From the NCBI RefSeq assembly GCF_001624695.1, contig NZ_JSEP01000010.1, positions 62,001-126,000 of the forward strand: a DNA stretch of 64,000 nucleotides, read 5' to 3'. Made by a program: the position numbers and the translations under genes. The notes under the pieces were generated by a model, which had not been told where the DNA came from, did not search any database, and saw only the letters and a program-made list of their open reading frames with translations. Within the stretch, counting starts at the first letter, position 1. The number at the start of each line of letters is the position of its first letter. Below, piece by piece: positions 28,261 through 34,787 of this stretch. The DNA comes from Labrenzia sp. OB1 (GTDB lineage Bacteria; Pseudomonadota; Alphaproteobacteria; Rhizobiales; Stappiaceae).

Positions 28261-29382
28261 CTATCCCGTTTTCTTTCGGCTGAGCACGCGGATGCGGCTG
28301 TCGAATTCGCCGCGGTCCACGTAGCAGCCGCGCAGGTGGCGGAAGCCGGTGTTCGGGTCGAACGCGGTCCGCCCGTGCAGAACCCGCCGGTTGTCGAAGA
28401 TGACCATCTCGCCGCTCTCAAGGCGTGTCGTCATCACGTGGCTTTTCGACCGGGTCATCTGCATGATTTTTCTGTAGGCCCGGTAGTAGGCCTCCATCCG
28501 ATCTGCCGGCAGGTCGAAGATCCCGGCCAGATGGGCGTTGAAATGCAGCTCCTGCAGGTTTCCGAAAGGGTCGAGGTCGATCACCAATTGATGGCGGCGG
28601 ATGTCGTAATCCTCATCCTGAAACCGGAACGGCACGGGTGTCACCGACAGTAGTTCGAAGGCTTCCGGGTCATCTTCCCGGAGATCGTTCGCGACGGCGA
28701 ACCCGTCACAGAACGTCGATCCGCCTCCCTGTGCTTCATTGGCGAGGAAATGCAGGAACTGAAAGCCCGGTGGCAGCTCCTGGTTGGCAAGGTCGGTGTG
28801 CAGCGGCAGGGCGTGCGACGTATAGGCGAGATTGTTGGGGTTCGGCTTCGACATCACTTCGAATGTGGTACCGAAATTGGTCTCGCGCAGAAACCCGACC
28901 CGCCGTGCCATGGCCATGCCGGCGTCCTCGTCATTCGCCATGCCGTCGACAATGGCAAGACCGGTCTTTTTGGTTTCGATCAGGAACTCCAGCAGGGCAT
29001 CGTCCCTGGACATCAGACTGTCCGCCGAGGCGCGCGGCAGGCTCTCCGGCGCAAGGTCGCCGCGCCACAGAACCGGCTCGATGCGGGCGGGGTCCGCAAG
29101 ACCGATGCCGGGCCGGTGGCCATGCAGCCACGCCGGGTCATAGCGGCTGACGTGACCGTCGTCATCCCAGGTCAGGACGATCGAGCCGTCGTCCACGCTA
29201 GCTTGAGTGACTGCGATGTTGGCCGGGATGCCGGTCAGATCGAATTCCCGTTCCTGGGTCTGCGGGTGAAAACCGCTCGGGCAGTTGTCCCTGAGCCAGA
29301 GGAAAGGAAAATCGGCGCTGGTCCCGTCCGGCCAGGCAACATGAAGCACGCGGTCATCACCGCGCAGGTCGAGCTGTGTCAT
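28261..29382 (-). CDS. Gamma-butyrobetaine hydroxylase-like dioxygenase
   Basis: A 373-residue Fe(II)/2-oxoglutarate dioxygenase of the TauD/gamma-butyrobetaine hydroxylase family, which makes L-carnitine from gamma-butyrobetaine. An N-terminal DUF971-type domain (about 1-85) includes WLRDNCPSGFHPQTQER. The catalytic core has HTD (PLHTDLANQE) and a distal His before Gly-Arg (VLHGRTAF). The N-terminal zinc site is degenerate: the usual C-x-x-C pair is Cys-Pro-Ser-Gly here. The start at 29382 opens MTQLDLRGDDR; the upstream open frame has no family similarity. No other carnitine genes are nearby, so the substrate could differ. Confidence 0.82.
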   Translation of the reverse strand: MTQLDLRGDDRVLHVAWPDGTSADFPFLWLRDNCPSGFHPQTQEREFDLTGIPANIAVTQASVDDGSIVLTWDDDGHVSRYDPAWLHGHRPGIGLADPARIEPVLWRGDLAPESLPRASADSLMSRDDALLEFLIETKKTGLAIVDGMANDEDAGMAMARRVGFLRETNFGTTFEVMSKPNPNNLAYTSHALPLHTDLANQELPPGFQFLHFLANEAQGGGSTFCDGFAVANDLREDDPEAFELLSVTPVPFRFQDEDYDIRRHQLVIDLDPFGNLQELHFNAHLAGIFDLPADRMEAYYRAYRKIMQMTRSKSHVMTTRLESGEMVIFDNRRVLHGRTAFDPNTGFRHLRGCYVDRGEFDSRIRVLSRKKTG

Positions 29383-29647
29383 ATGAAATCGTCCGTTGAT
29401 GTCGTTGGAAAGAGGGAACACGCCCGAAGGCGCGCGCATCAACGGCTGGCGGGGGGCGGCCACCACCAATAGGCTTTGTTATGCGGATTTCCGGGATTGC
29501 GCCCGAGGATTGCGAACATCCGGCCAAGCCCTTTGGCAAAGCACTGCGTGCTGTGGAACGTCTTTGAAAAAATACCTCAAAAAAACCACCCGGCAAAAGG
29601 AAATCTGCCGGGTGGGAAAGAACTTCTTTTATCGGGACGTCGCCGTA

Positions 29648-30211
29648 TCAGGGTTTTGCCGCCCGCGCCGCCAGAGCAATAGCGATGTAACTCCAGCCGT
29701 TCACGAGCACCGAGATCCCGGCGATCAGGCCAAGCGCCCATGCGGCGGAGCTTGGCAGGTCCATCCAGATCATGACACCGGCCGCCAGCGAGACGATACC
29801 TGCGATCAGCACCCACACCCAGCCCTCGTGGGGACGCAGCTTGAAGGCCATCAGGATCTGGCTGATTCCCTGGGCGATAAAGATCGCCGCGATCACCAGC
29901 GTCAGCGCGAAGGTTCCGGCCAGCGGGTTCACATAGATCACGATACCGCCGATCACGGCGATGATGCCGGTGATGAGATGCCAGAAGAAACTCGAGGTGC
30001 CCTTGGTCTTGAACGCGTTGTAGATCTGCACCAGCCCGCCGACAAACAGGATGACGGCGATCAGGATCGTCACGGCGATGGACGTCGCAAGGGGGGCGGC
30101 GATCAGGATCAGGCCGCCGATGACAAGGGCGATCCCGAGCGCCAGGAACCAGCCCCAGTTCTCCTGGATCTTCGCTTTCATATCTTCCATTGCCTGTACC
30201 GCATCTGACAT
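29648..30211 (-). CDS. HdeD family acid-resistance membrane protein
   Basis: A 187-residue protein with six membrane helices arranged as a duplicated three-helix unit, typical of HdeD (DUF308). Recognisable parts are NWGWFLALGIALVIGG near residue 18 and the repeated GxxxIxxG helices. In E. coli HdeD aids acid resistance at high cell density; that role here is inference. The start at 30211 has a GAGGAG site, and the much longer open frame upstream is not used. It is divergent from a MarR regulator across 138 bp. Confidence 0.87.
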   Translation of the reverse strand: MSDAVQAMEDMKAKIQENWGWFLALGIALVIGGLILIAAPLATSIAVTILIAVILFVGGLVQIYNAFKTKGTSSFFWHLITGIIAVIGGIVIYVNPLAGTFALTLVIAAIFIAQGISQILMAFKLRPHEGWVWVLIAGIVSLAAGVMIWMDLPSSAAWALGLIAGISVLVNGWSYIAIALAARAAKP

Positions 30212-30325
30212 ATCGATCTCCTCACTTCGGTTGTTTTGCGCAAATGTAACCGAGTCGGGGGCCGACGCTAAATGGACTTGGCAATTCCTGCAAGGTTCGC
30301 TTTCGAAACAGCAGGTTGACATATG

Positions 30326-30341
30326 GTGTGTATATGCACAC
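30326..30341. promoter_or_regulatory. Candidate MarR operator
   Basis: GTGTG-TATATG-CACAC is an inverted repeat with 5-bp perfect arms, nine bases before the marR start and five bases after a TTGACA hexamer at 30316-30321. The position suits autorepression and joint control of the divergent hdeD gene. Confidence 0.5.
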
Positions 30342-30349
30342 AAGAGGGC

Positions 30350-30769
30350 ATGGAAAAAGACGACCTGTCGCTCTGCGTGCTGGACAACGCCCGGAAGGCC
30401 GCTCGCGCGGTCAGCCGGCACTATGACCGGCTGGCACGCAGCATGGGCATAACGGCGGCACAGTTTTCGGTCCTCGCGGCGATTGCCCAAATGGAGCGCA
30501 GGAGCACCGGCGAACTGGCGGACCGGCTCTCCATGGAGCGGACCACGCTGGTGCGCAATCTCGCGCTTCTGGAGAGGAAAGGCTTCGTAAGATCTTCGCT
30601 TTCCGGAAAGACCAGAGGCAAGTGCCACCAGTTGACGGAGCGCGGCGCGGCATTGCTGGAAGATGCCATGCCGCTTTGGCGACAGGCGCAAAACGATGTG
30701 AAGGAGCATCTGGGCAGTGAGGAATTCCTCAAGACGATCAGTGCGTTGAAAAGACTTTCGCAAATCTGA
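30350..30769 (+). CDS. MarR-family transcriptional regulator
   Basis: A 139-residue winged-helix regulator. The MarR core is visible: ITAAQFSVLAAIAQMERRSTGELADRL, the recognition-helix MERTTLVRNLALLERKGFV and a wing (SGKTRGKCHQLTERG). The start is put at the ATG at 30350 with AGAGGG upstream; the earlier in-frame ATG at 30323 lies inside the operator-like palindrome. It is divergent from hdeD and 102 bp upstream of a fabF-type gene, either of which may be its target. The ligand is unknown. Confidence 0.87.
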   Translation: MEKDDLSLCVLDNARKAARAVSRHYDRLARSMGITAAQFSVLAAIAQMERRSTGELADRLSMERTTLVRNLALLERKGFVRSSLSGKTRGKCHQLTERGAALLEDAMPLWRQAQNDVKEHLGSEEFLKTISALKRLSQI

Positions 30770-30871
30770 TCGAGGGGTTTCATGCTTTGGCTGAACACCC
30801 TGGCAATTTGCCTGAACAGACATTATCTGCCGGCTGAGTGAAGGCCGGACGCAAACTTGATGAGGTTGAAA

Positions 30872-32134
30872 ATGCGGCGTGTAGTAGTGACGGGAATGGG
30901 GGTCGTTTCACCGGTCGGAACCGGCGTGGAGGCGTTCTGGAAGCGGGTCAGCGATGGGGCGAACGGCATTCGCAGCATCACCCGGTTCGACGCCGGCGAA
31001 CTTGCCTGCCAGGTCGCGGGTGAAGTGCCGACCAGGGAAGAAGACGAGCACGGCTTTGATGTCGATGCGGTGATGGACCCGCGCGAACAGCGCCGCTCCG
31101 ACCGGTTCATTCACCTCGCCATGGGCGCCGCGCAGGAAGCTCTGGAAAACGCCGGATGGGCCCCGAAGAGCGACCGGGAAAAGGAACGAACCGGCACCAT
31201 CATCGGAACCGGTGTCGGCGGGTTCCCCGCTATGACCGCCGGAACGCGCCTCGTGGATGAAAAAGGCCCGCGCAGGGCGTCGCCTTTCCTGGTGCCGTCC
31301 TTCCTCGCCAATCTGGCCGCGGGTCAGGTCTCCATCCGGCATGGCCTCAAGGGTCCGCTCGGCGCGCCGGTGACAGCCTGCGCCGCCAGCCTGCAGGCAC
31401 TTGGCGACGCCGCGCGGATCATCCGCGCGGGCGAAGCTGAAGTCATGGTGGCCGGCGGGGCGGAGGCCTGCATCGACAAGGTCTCCTATGCCGGGTTCTG
31501 CGCCGCCAAGGCAATGTCCTCCAAACGCAATGACGACCCGGCCCATGCCTCGCGGCCTTTCGATCAGGACAGAGACGGTTTCATCATGGGCGAGGGCGCC
31601 GGAATTCTCATTCTGGAGGAACTTGAACACGCCAGGGCCCGCGGCGCGACCATTCTGGCGGAACTGGCCGGCTACGGCACCAGCGCCGACGCCCATCACG
31701 TCACCGCCTCGCCGGCGGACGGGGAGGGCGGCCTGCGGGCCATCCGCCAGGCACTTGCGACGTCCGGCCTCACGCCGGCGGATATCGGCTATGTCAACGC
31801 CCATTCCACCTCCACACCGGTGGGGGATGCCGCCGAAATCGCTGCCCTGATGACGGTGTTCGCCGAGCGCGGCAAGGATCTGGCTGTCTCCTCGTCCAAA
31901 TCCATGTTCGGCCACCTGCTGGGCGCCGCCGGTGCGGTGGAGGCGATTGCCTGCGTCAAGGCACTGACAAGCGGCATGCTGCCGCCCTCGCGCAACCTTG
32001 AAAACCCCGACGAGGCAATGGCGCGCTTCGAGATGATCCCCGGCAAGGCCATCTCCCGCGAGGTCTCCCACGTCCTCACCAACGGCTTCGGCTTCGGCGG
32101 TGTGAATGCCAGCGCGGTGTTCTCGAAGATCTGA
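30872..32134 (+). CDS. Beta-ketoacyl-ACP synthase II (FabF-type)
   Basis: A 420-residue condensing enzyme. Catalytic residues fit the FabF triad: Cys170 (VTACAAS), His311 (NAHSTSTPVGD) and His348 (SKSMFGHLLGAAG), with Lys343. It should elongate acyl-ACP with malonyl-ACP. The start at 30872 gives the canonical MRRVVVTGMGVVSPVG, with GAGG six bases before; TTG and ATG codons just upstream are alternatives. The gene stands apart from an acpP-fabF pair, so it may be an accessory copy, comparable to the FabF/FabB-like enzymes used for long-chain or lipid A acyl groups in rhizobia. That specialised role is inference. Confidence 0.88.
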   Translation: MRRVVVTGMGVVSPVGTGVEAFWKRVSDGANGIRSITRFDAGELACQVAGEVPTREEDEHGFDVDAVMDPREQRRSDRFIHLAMGAAQEALENAGWAPKSDREKERTGTIIGTGVGGFPAMTAGTRLVDEKGPRRASPFLVPSFLANLAAGQVSIRHGLKGPLGAPVTACAASLQALGDAARIIRAGEAEVMVAGGAEACIDKVSYAGFCAAKAMSSKRNDDPAHASRPFDQDRDGFIMGEGAGILILEELEHARARGATILAELAGYGTSADAHHVTASPADGEGGLRAIRQALATSGLTPADIGYVNAHSTSTPVGDAAEIAALMTVFAERGKDLAVSSSKSMFGHLLGAAGAVEAIACVKALTSGMLPPSRNLENPDEAMARFEMIPGKAISREVSHVLTNGFGFGGVNASAVFSKI

Positions 32135-32258
32135 CCGGGGCTGATCTCGTCATCCCTTGTGTCCGGAACAGCCTTCTCGGACAGCTGCTGGGGGCAGAGA
32201 AGCAAAGCGTTTCTGCTCCCCGCGGTGTCTGATGTTTAAGGCAGAACTTCGTCCTCCA

Positions 32259-32409
32259 CCCCTCTCCCCCTTGAGGGGGAGATGTCGGCTTTGCTGACAG
32301 AGGCGGGAAGCGGCGCGGCGAATTCCGGAAGTGCCGAACTCTTCCGAGAGGCCTACCCCCCCCCTCTGTCTCCTGACGGAGACATCTCCCCCTCAAGGGG
32401 GGAGAGGGG
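32259..32409. repeat. RIME-like long inverted repeat element
   Basis: A 28-bp arm at 32259-32286 (CCCCTCTCCCCCTTGAGG continuing to GATGTC) is repeated in inverted form at 32381-32409, with one extra G as the only difference. Each arm is itself palindromic around TTGA/TCAA. The inner part also pairs partly (GACAGAGG against CCTCTGTC). This structure matches the rhizobial intergenic mosaic elements (RIME) as I recall them. It is a non-coding mobile-type repeat. Confidence 0.75.
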
Positions 32410-32540
32410 CGCAAGCCGCAGGTTCCCTCATAAAAAATATCGTTCAAATCGGACAGCAGCGCGACAAGCCTGTAGCGACGCGGCGGGCGGCCGCGTTTCA
32501 CGTCAAAAACAAATCTTGGCAACACGGCAATTCCTGTATA

Positions 32541-32554
32541 TGAGATAATTCTCA
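32541..32554. promoter_or_regulatory. Dyad before XRE-cupin regulator
   Basis: TGAGA-TAAT-TCTCA is a perfect 5-bp inverted repeat four bases before the regulator start codon. It is a plausible autoregulatory operator. Confidence 0.45.
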
Positions 32555-32557
32555 AAT

Positions 32558-33127
32558 ATGGGAAATTGCATGACGAACCTTGAACAGGACCTTGCCCGCC
32601 GGCTGACGGAGCTGCGCCGGGCGCGGGGCTGGCCGCTGGAAGAGCTGGCGGAAAAGACCGGCATCAGCCGGGCGACGCTGTCGCGCATCGAGCGCGGCGA
32701 CACCAGCCCGACGGCAAATGTGCTCGGCAGGCTCGCCGGGGCCTTCGGCCTGTCCATGGCCGAGCTTTTCGGCGCGGCGTCAGGTTTGGCCGAGCGTCAC
32801 ATCCCCAGGGCTTCGCAAACTATCTGGAAGGACCCCGAGACCGGGTTCCAGCGCCGGGCGCTGACACCCGCCGCGGGCGGTTACAGGGGCTCGGTCATCG
32901 AGGGCTGTCTGCCGGCGGGTGCAACGGTCGCCTATGCTGCGCCGCCGATTCCGGATCTTGAACACCATCTCGTGCTTCTCGAAGGCAGCCTGCGCTTCAC
33001 CCTCGGCCCGGACATCTATGAATTAGCCCCCGGCGACGCGCTGCGCTTCCACCTCAATGCCTCCAACAGCTATCACGCCTCCGGCGATGCGCCGGCACGC
33101 TATATCCTGACGGTGATCACCCCATGA
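32558..33127 (+). CDS. XRE-family regulator with C-terminal cupin
   Basis: A 189-residue regulator. The N-terminal helix-turn-helix (about 8-65) reads LTELRRARGWPLEELAEKTGISRATLSRIERGDTSPT, the XRE pattern; a cupin sensor domain (about 105-185) follows, including LEHHLVLLEGSLRF. Such proteins repress genes in response to small metabolites bound in the cupin. A second possible start is the ATG at 32570. It overlaps the next gene, a GNAT, by four bases, so the two form an operon whose substrate may be the same molecule. Confidence 0.88.
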   Translation: MGNCMTNLEQDLARRLTELRRARGWPLEELAEKTGISRATLSRIERGDTSPTANVLGRLAGAFGLSMAELFGAASGLAERHIPRASQTIWKDPETGFQRRALTPAAGGYRGSVIEGCLPAGATVAYAAPPIPDLEHHLVLLEGSLRFTLGPDIYELAPGDALRFHLNASNSYHASGDAPARYILTVITP

Positions 33128-33720
33128 CCCCTTCCGCGTCCGCGACCCCGCCTGAATTCCGTCCCGAACCGCCGGTTTCCCTGCTGTCTCCAGAAGAGGC
33201 CCGCGCCGCGCTGACGCAGCTCGGAAGTCTTCTGAGAACCTGTGTGGAGGACGGCGCGGGCATCGGCTTCATTCTGCCTCTGCCTCAGGAAAACGCTGAA
33301 GGTTTCTGGCAAAGCCGCCTGCCGCTCCTGAACAGTGGAGAGGCCTTTCTAATGGCCGTGAAAGAGGGGGAGGAGATCGCCGGGGTCGTCATGCTGATGC
33401 TGGCCGGCCAGGACAACGGCCGCCACCGGGCCGAAGTCGCCAAGCTGATGGTCCACCCCCGCCACCGCAGAAAAGGTCTCGCCCGCAAGCTCATGACCGC
33501 TATTGACGGCCTTGCCCGCGCGCAGGAGCGCTGGCTGCTGGTGCTCGACACGGTCACCGGCGACCGCGCGGAAAAGCTCTACCCGGCCTGCGGCTTCCGC
33601 AAGGTCGGCGTCATCCCCGATTTCGCCTTCAACAGTCACGGCCATCTCGACGCGACGACCGTGTTCTACAAGGACCTTCGCAAGGCATCCCCCAGTACCG
33701 CTATGCCGTCCCGGACCTGA
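33124..33720 (+). CDS. GNAT-family N-acetyltransferase
   Basis: A 198-residue acetyltransferase. The acetyl-CoA-binding region is VAKLMVHPRHRRKGLARKLM (near residues 105-124) with the R/Q-x-x-G-x-G/A element as RRKGLA. The N-terminal 50 residues are Pro-rich and less conserved-looking. Start ATG overlaps the regulator stop. Substrate unknown. The stop codon lies inside the loop of a REP-like palindrome, an unusual placement that suggests the repeat inserted at or displaced the original 3-prime end. Confidence 0.83.
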   Translation: MTPSASATPPEFRPEPPVSLLSPEEARAALTQLGSLLRTCVEDGAGIGFILPLPQENAEGFWQSRLPLLNSGEAFLMAVKEGEEIAGVVMLMLAGQDNGRHRAEVAKLMVHPRHRRKGLARKLMTAIDGLARAQERWLLVLDTVTGDRAEKLYPACGFRKVGVIPDFAFNSHGHLDATTVFYKDLRKASPSTAMPSRT

Positions 33721-33728
33721 TCCGGGAC
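33708..33728. repeat. REP-like palindrome, copy 4
   Basis: GTCCCGGA-CCTGA-TCCGGGAC, a perfect 8-bp stem with the same CCTGA loop as the copy at 13740. The loop includes the TGA stop codon of the GNAT gene. Confidence 0.75.
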
Positions 33729-34202
33729 CTTGTCCCGAGGTTTCATCTCCAGAGGCCCGGTTCGAGACCTGGGCGGCGCCATTTTCCGGCGTGTTGGAGA
33801 AGATGGTCGTGTTGCCCCTCAGGCGTGGTTTGGCTCCGGAACGCGGGAAGCAAACTGAATTCCAAGTGTTTCGGTGCAGTAAACTCCGGACGGAGATGCG
33901 TCGCCAGATACCAGTTTGATTCTAAAGTCATTTTATATCGATTCCTTATGCTGGATACGTCCGCACGGCCAAGCAACGGAGGAGATCTCCAATTTGCATG
34001 ATCACCACTCGATTGAATTTCATAGATAACCAAAGATAGAATTACGTTGCGTAATGTAACTTTTGGTAGTATTCGAATTATTCGCTTCCGGCGTATGGGC
34101 CAGCGATCTGGGACATTGAATTTCAGCGCGATCCCAAGACCGGTCGCGACCAAACTGGGAACTTTAGCAAATTCTATCAAGCCACATTGAGAGGACCGCA
34201 TC
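33729..34202. promoter_or_regulatory. Leader of the repeat-peptide operon
   Basis: This 474-bp gap has no credible gene. Its right half is markedly AT-rich relative to the genome around it. A sigma70-like promoter can be drawn: TTGAAT at 34013-34018, an 18-bp spacer, and TAGAAT at 34037-34042. The perfect dyad ATTACG-TTG-CGTAAT at 34041-34055 overlaps the expected start site. A GAGAGGA ribosome binding site precedes the ATG at 34203. Confidence 0.5.
34013..34055 (+). promoter_or_regulatory. Candidate promoter with overlapping operator dyad
   Basis: Hexamers TTGAAT and TAGAAT at 18-bp spacing, followed by a perfect 6-bp inverted repeat (ATTACG / CGTAAT, 3-bp centre) that covers the end of the -10 and the predicted start site. 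A protein bound there would block transcription. No dedicated regulator gene lies next to the operon. Confidence 0.4.
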
Positions 34203-34787
34203 ATGTTGGACGTACAGCCTCTATCTTCAAGAAACCTGCCGAGTTTCGATCATGCCGAACCGTTGGCTCACGGCGATGAAGCGTTTCTGCAGGACATCGT
34301 TGGTGTAATGGAAAAACATGGCAACCTTGGTCGGTTCGGCCTTTGCCTGATCCATGATCATTTCGACGTCGGCGTTGACGAAATTTTGCTTGAGACCAAC
34401 GATCCTGAAACGCGTACTCTTCATCTTGAAACGGTCAAGCTGGCGGATCTGAATGCCGACATGAAGTTCACCAGTTGGGACGTATCGAAGTGGGACGGAT
34501 CTGACCTGAGAGGCGCCGACCATAGCTATGCGCTGTCGGCTTGCGACCAGGACAAATGCAAGTCTCCGATGGAAATGACCGCCTGTGATCAGGACAAGTG
34601 TAAGTCCCCGATGGAAATGACGGCTTGCGACCAAGACAAGTGTAAGTCTCCTATGGAAATGACGGCCTGCGATCAGGACAAGTGTAAGTCTCCGATGGAA
34701 ATGACCGCCTGCGACCAGGACCATTGTAAGTCGCCGATGGAAATGACGGCTTGCGATCAGGACAAATGCAAAAGTCCGGTAGTCTAG
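34203..34787 (+). CDS. Candidate multi-core RiPP precursor with six Cys/Met-rich repeats
   Basis: A 194-residue protein in two clear parts. Residues 1-112 form a compact, non-repetitive domain without signal peptide, with segments such as HGNLGRFGLCLIHDHFD and DEILLETNDPETRTL. From residue 113 the chain is six tandem 14-residue units of ACDQDKCKSPMEMT, five complete and a last one ending ACDQDKCKSPVV. Unit 5 has His in place of the Lys before the second Cys. Each unit offers two Cys, three to four acidic or basic groups and two Met. The layout suggests a leader-like domain plus repeated core peptides, or a thiolate/thioether metal-binding tail. Two enzyme genes follow with overlaps. No family name recognised. 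Confidence 0.85.
   Translation: MLDVQPLSSRNLPSFDHAEPLAHGDEAFLQDIVGVMEKHGNLGRFGLCLIHDHFDVGVDEILLETNDPETRTLHLETVKLADLNADMKFTSWDVSKWDGSDLRGADHSYALSACDQDKCKSPMEMTACDQDKCKSPMEMTACDQDKCKSPMEMTACDQDKCKSPMEMTACDQDHCKSPMEMTACDQDKCKSPVV
34539..34784 (+). repeat. In-frame tandem repeat of 42-bp units (six copies)
   Basis: Units start at 34539, 34581, 34623, 34665, 34707 and 34749, with no spacers. Between copies the codons vary synonymously (for example GCT/GCC for Ala, TGC/TGT for Cys, GAC/GAT for Asp, AAA/AAG for Lys, CCG/CCT for Pro), while the peptide is unchanged except one Lys-to-His change and the final two residues. Confidence 0.97.

Larger units (their letters stand above)
32135..32557. other. 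Intergenic region with RIME-like repeat
   Basis: This 423-bp gap contains no credible gene. Its middle is occupied by a long inverted repeat described separately. The last 30 bp hold a dyad before the XRE-cupin regulator. Confidence 0.6.

Noticed and set aside
33761..33790. tRNA T-arm-like GGTTCGA string
   Set aside because: No acceptor stem, anticodon arm or CCA-proximal pairing could be drawn around it.
33743..34204. 153-residue minus-strand ORF upstream of the repeat gene
   Set aside because: Runs through AT-rich leader and a REP-derived 3-prime tail with no recognisable domain; the promoter and dyad on the other strand explain the region better.
34539..34784. CRISPR-like direct repeats
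   Set aside because: Units are contiguous without spacers, in frame, and encode the same peptide with synonymous variation; this is a coding repeat.
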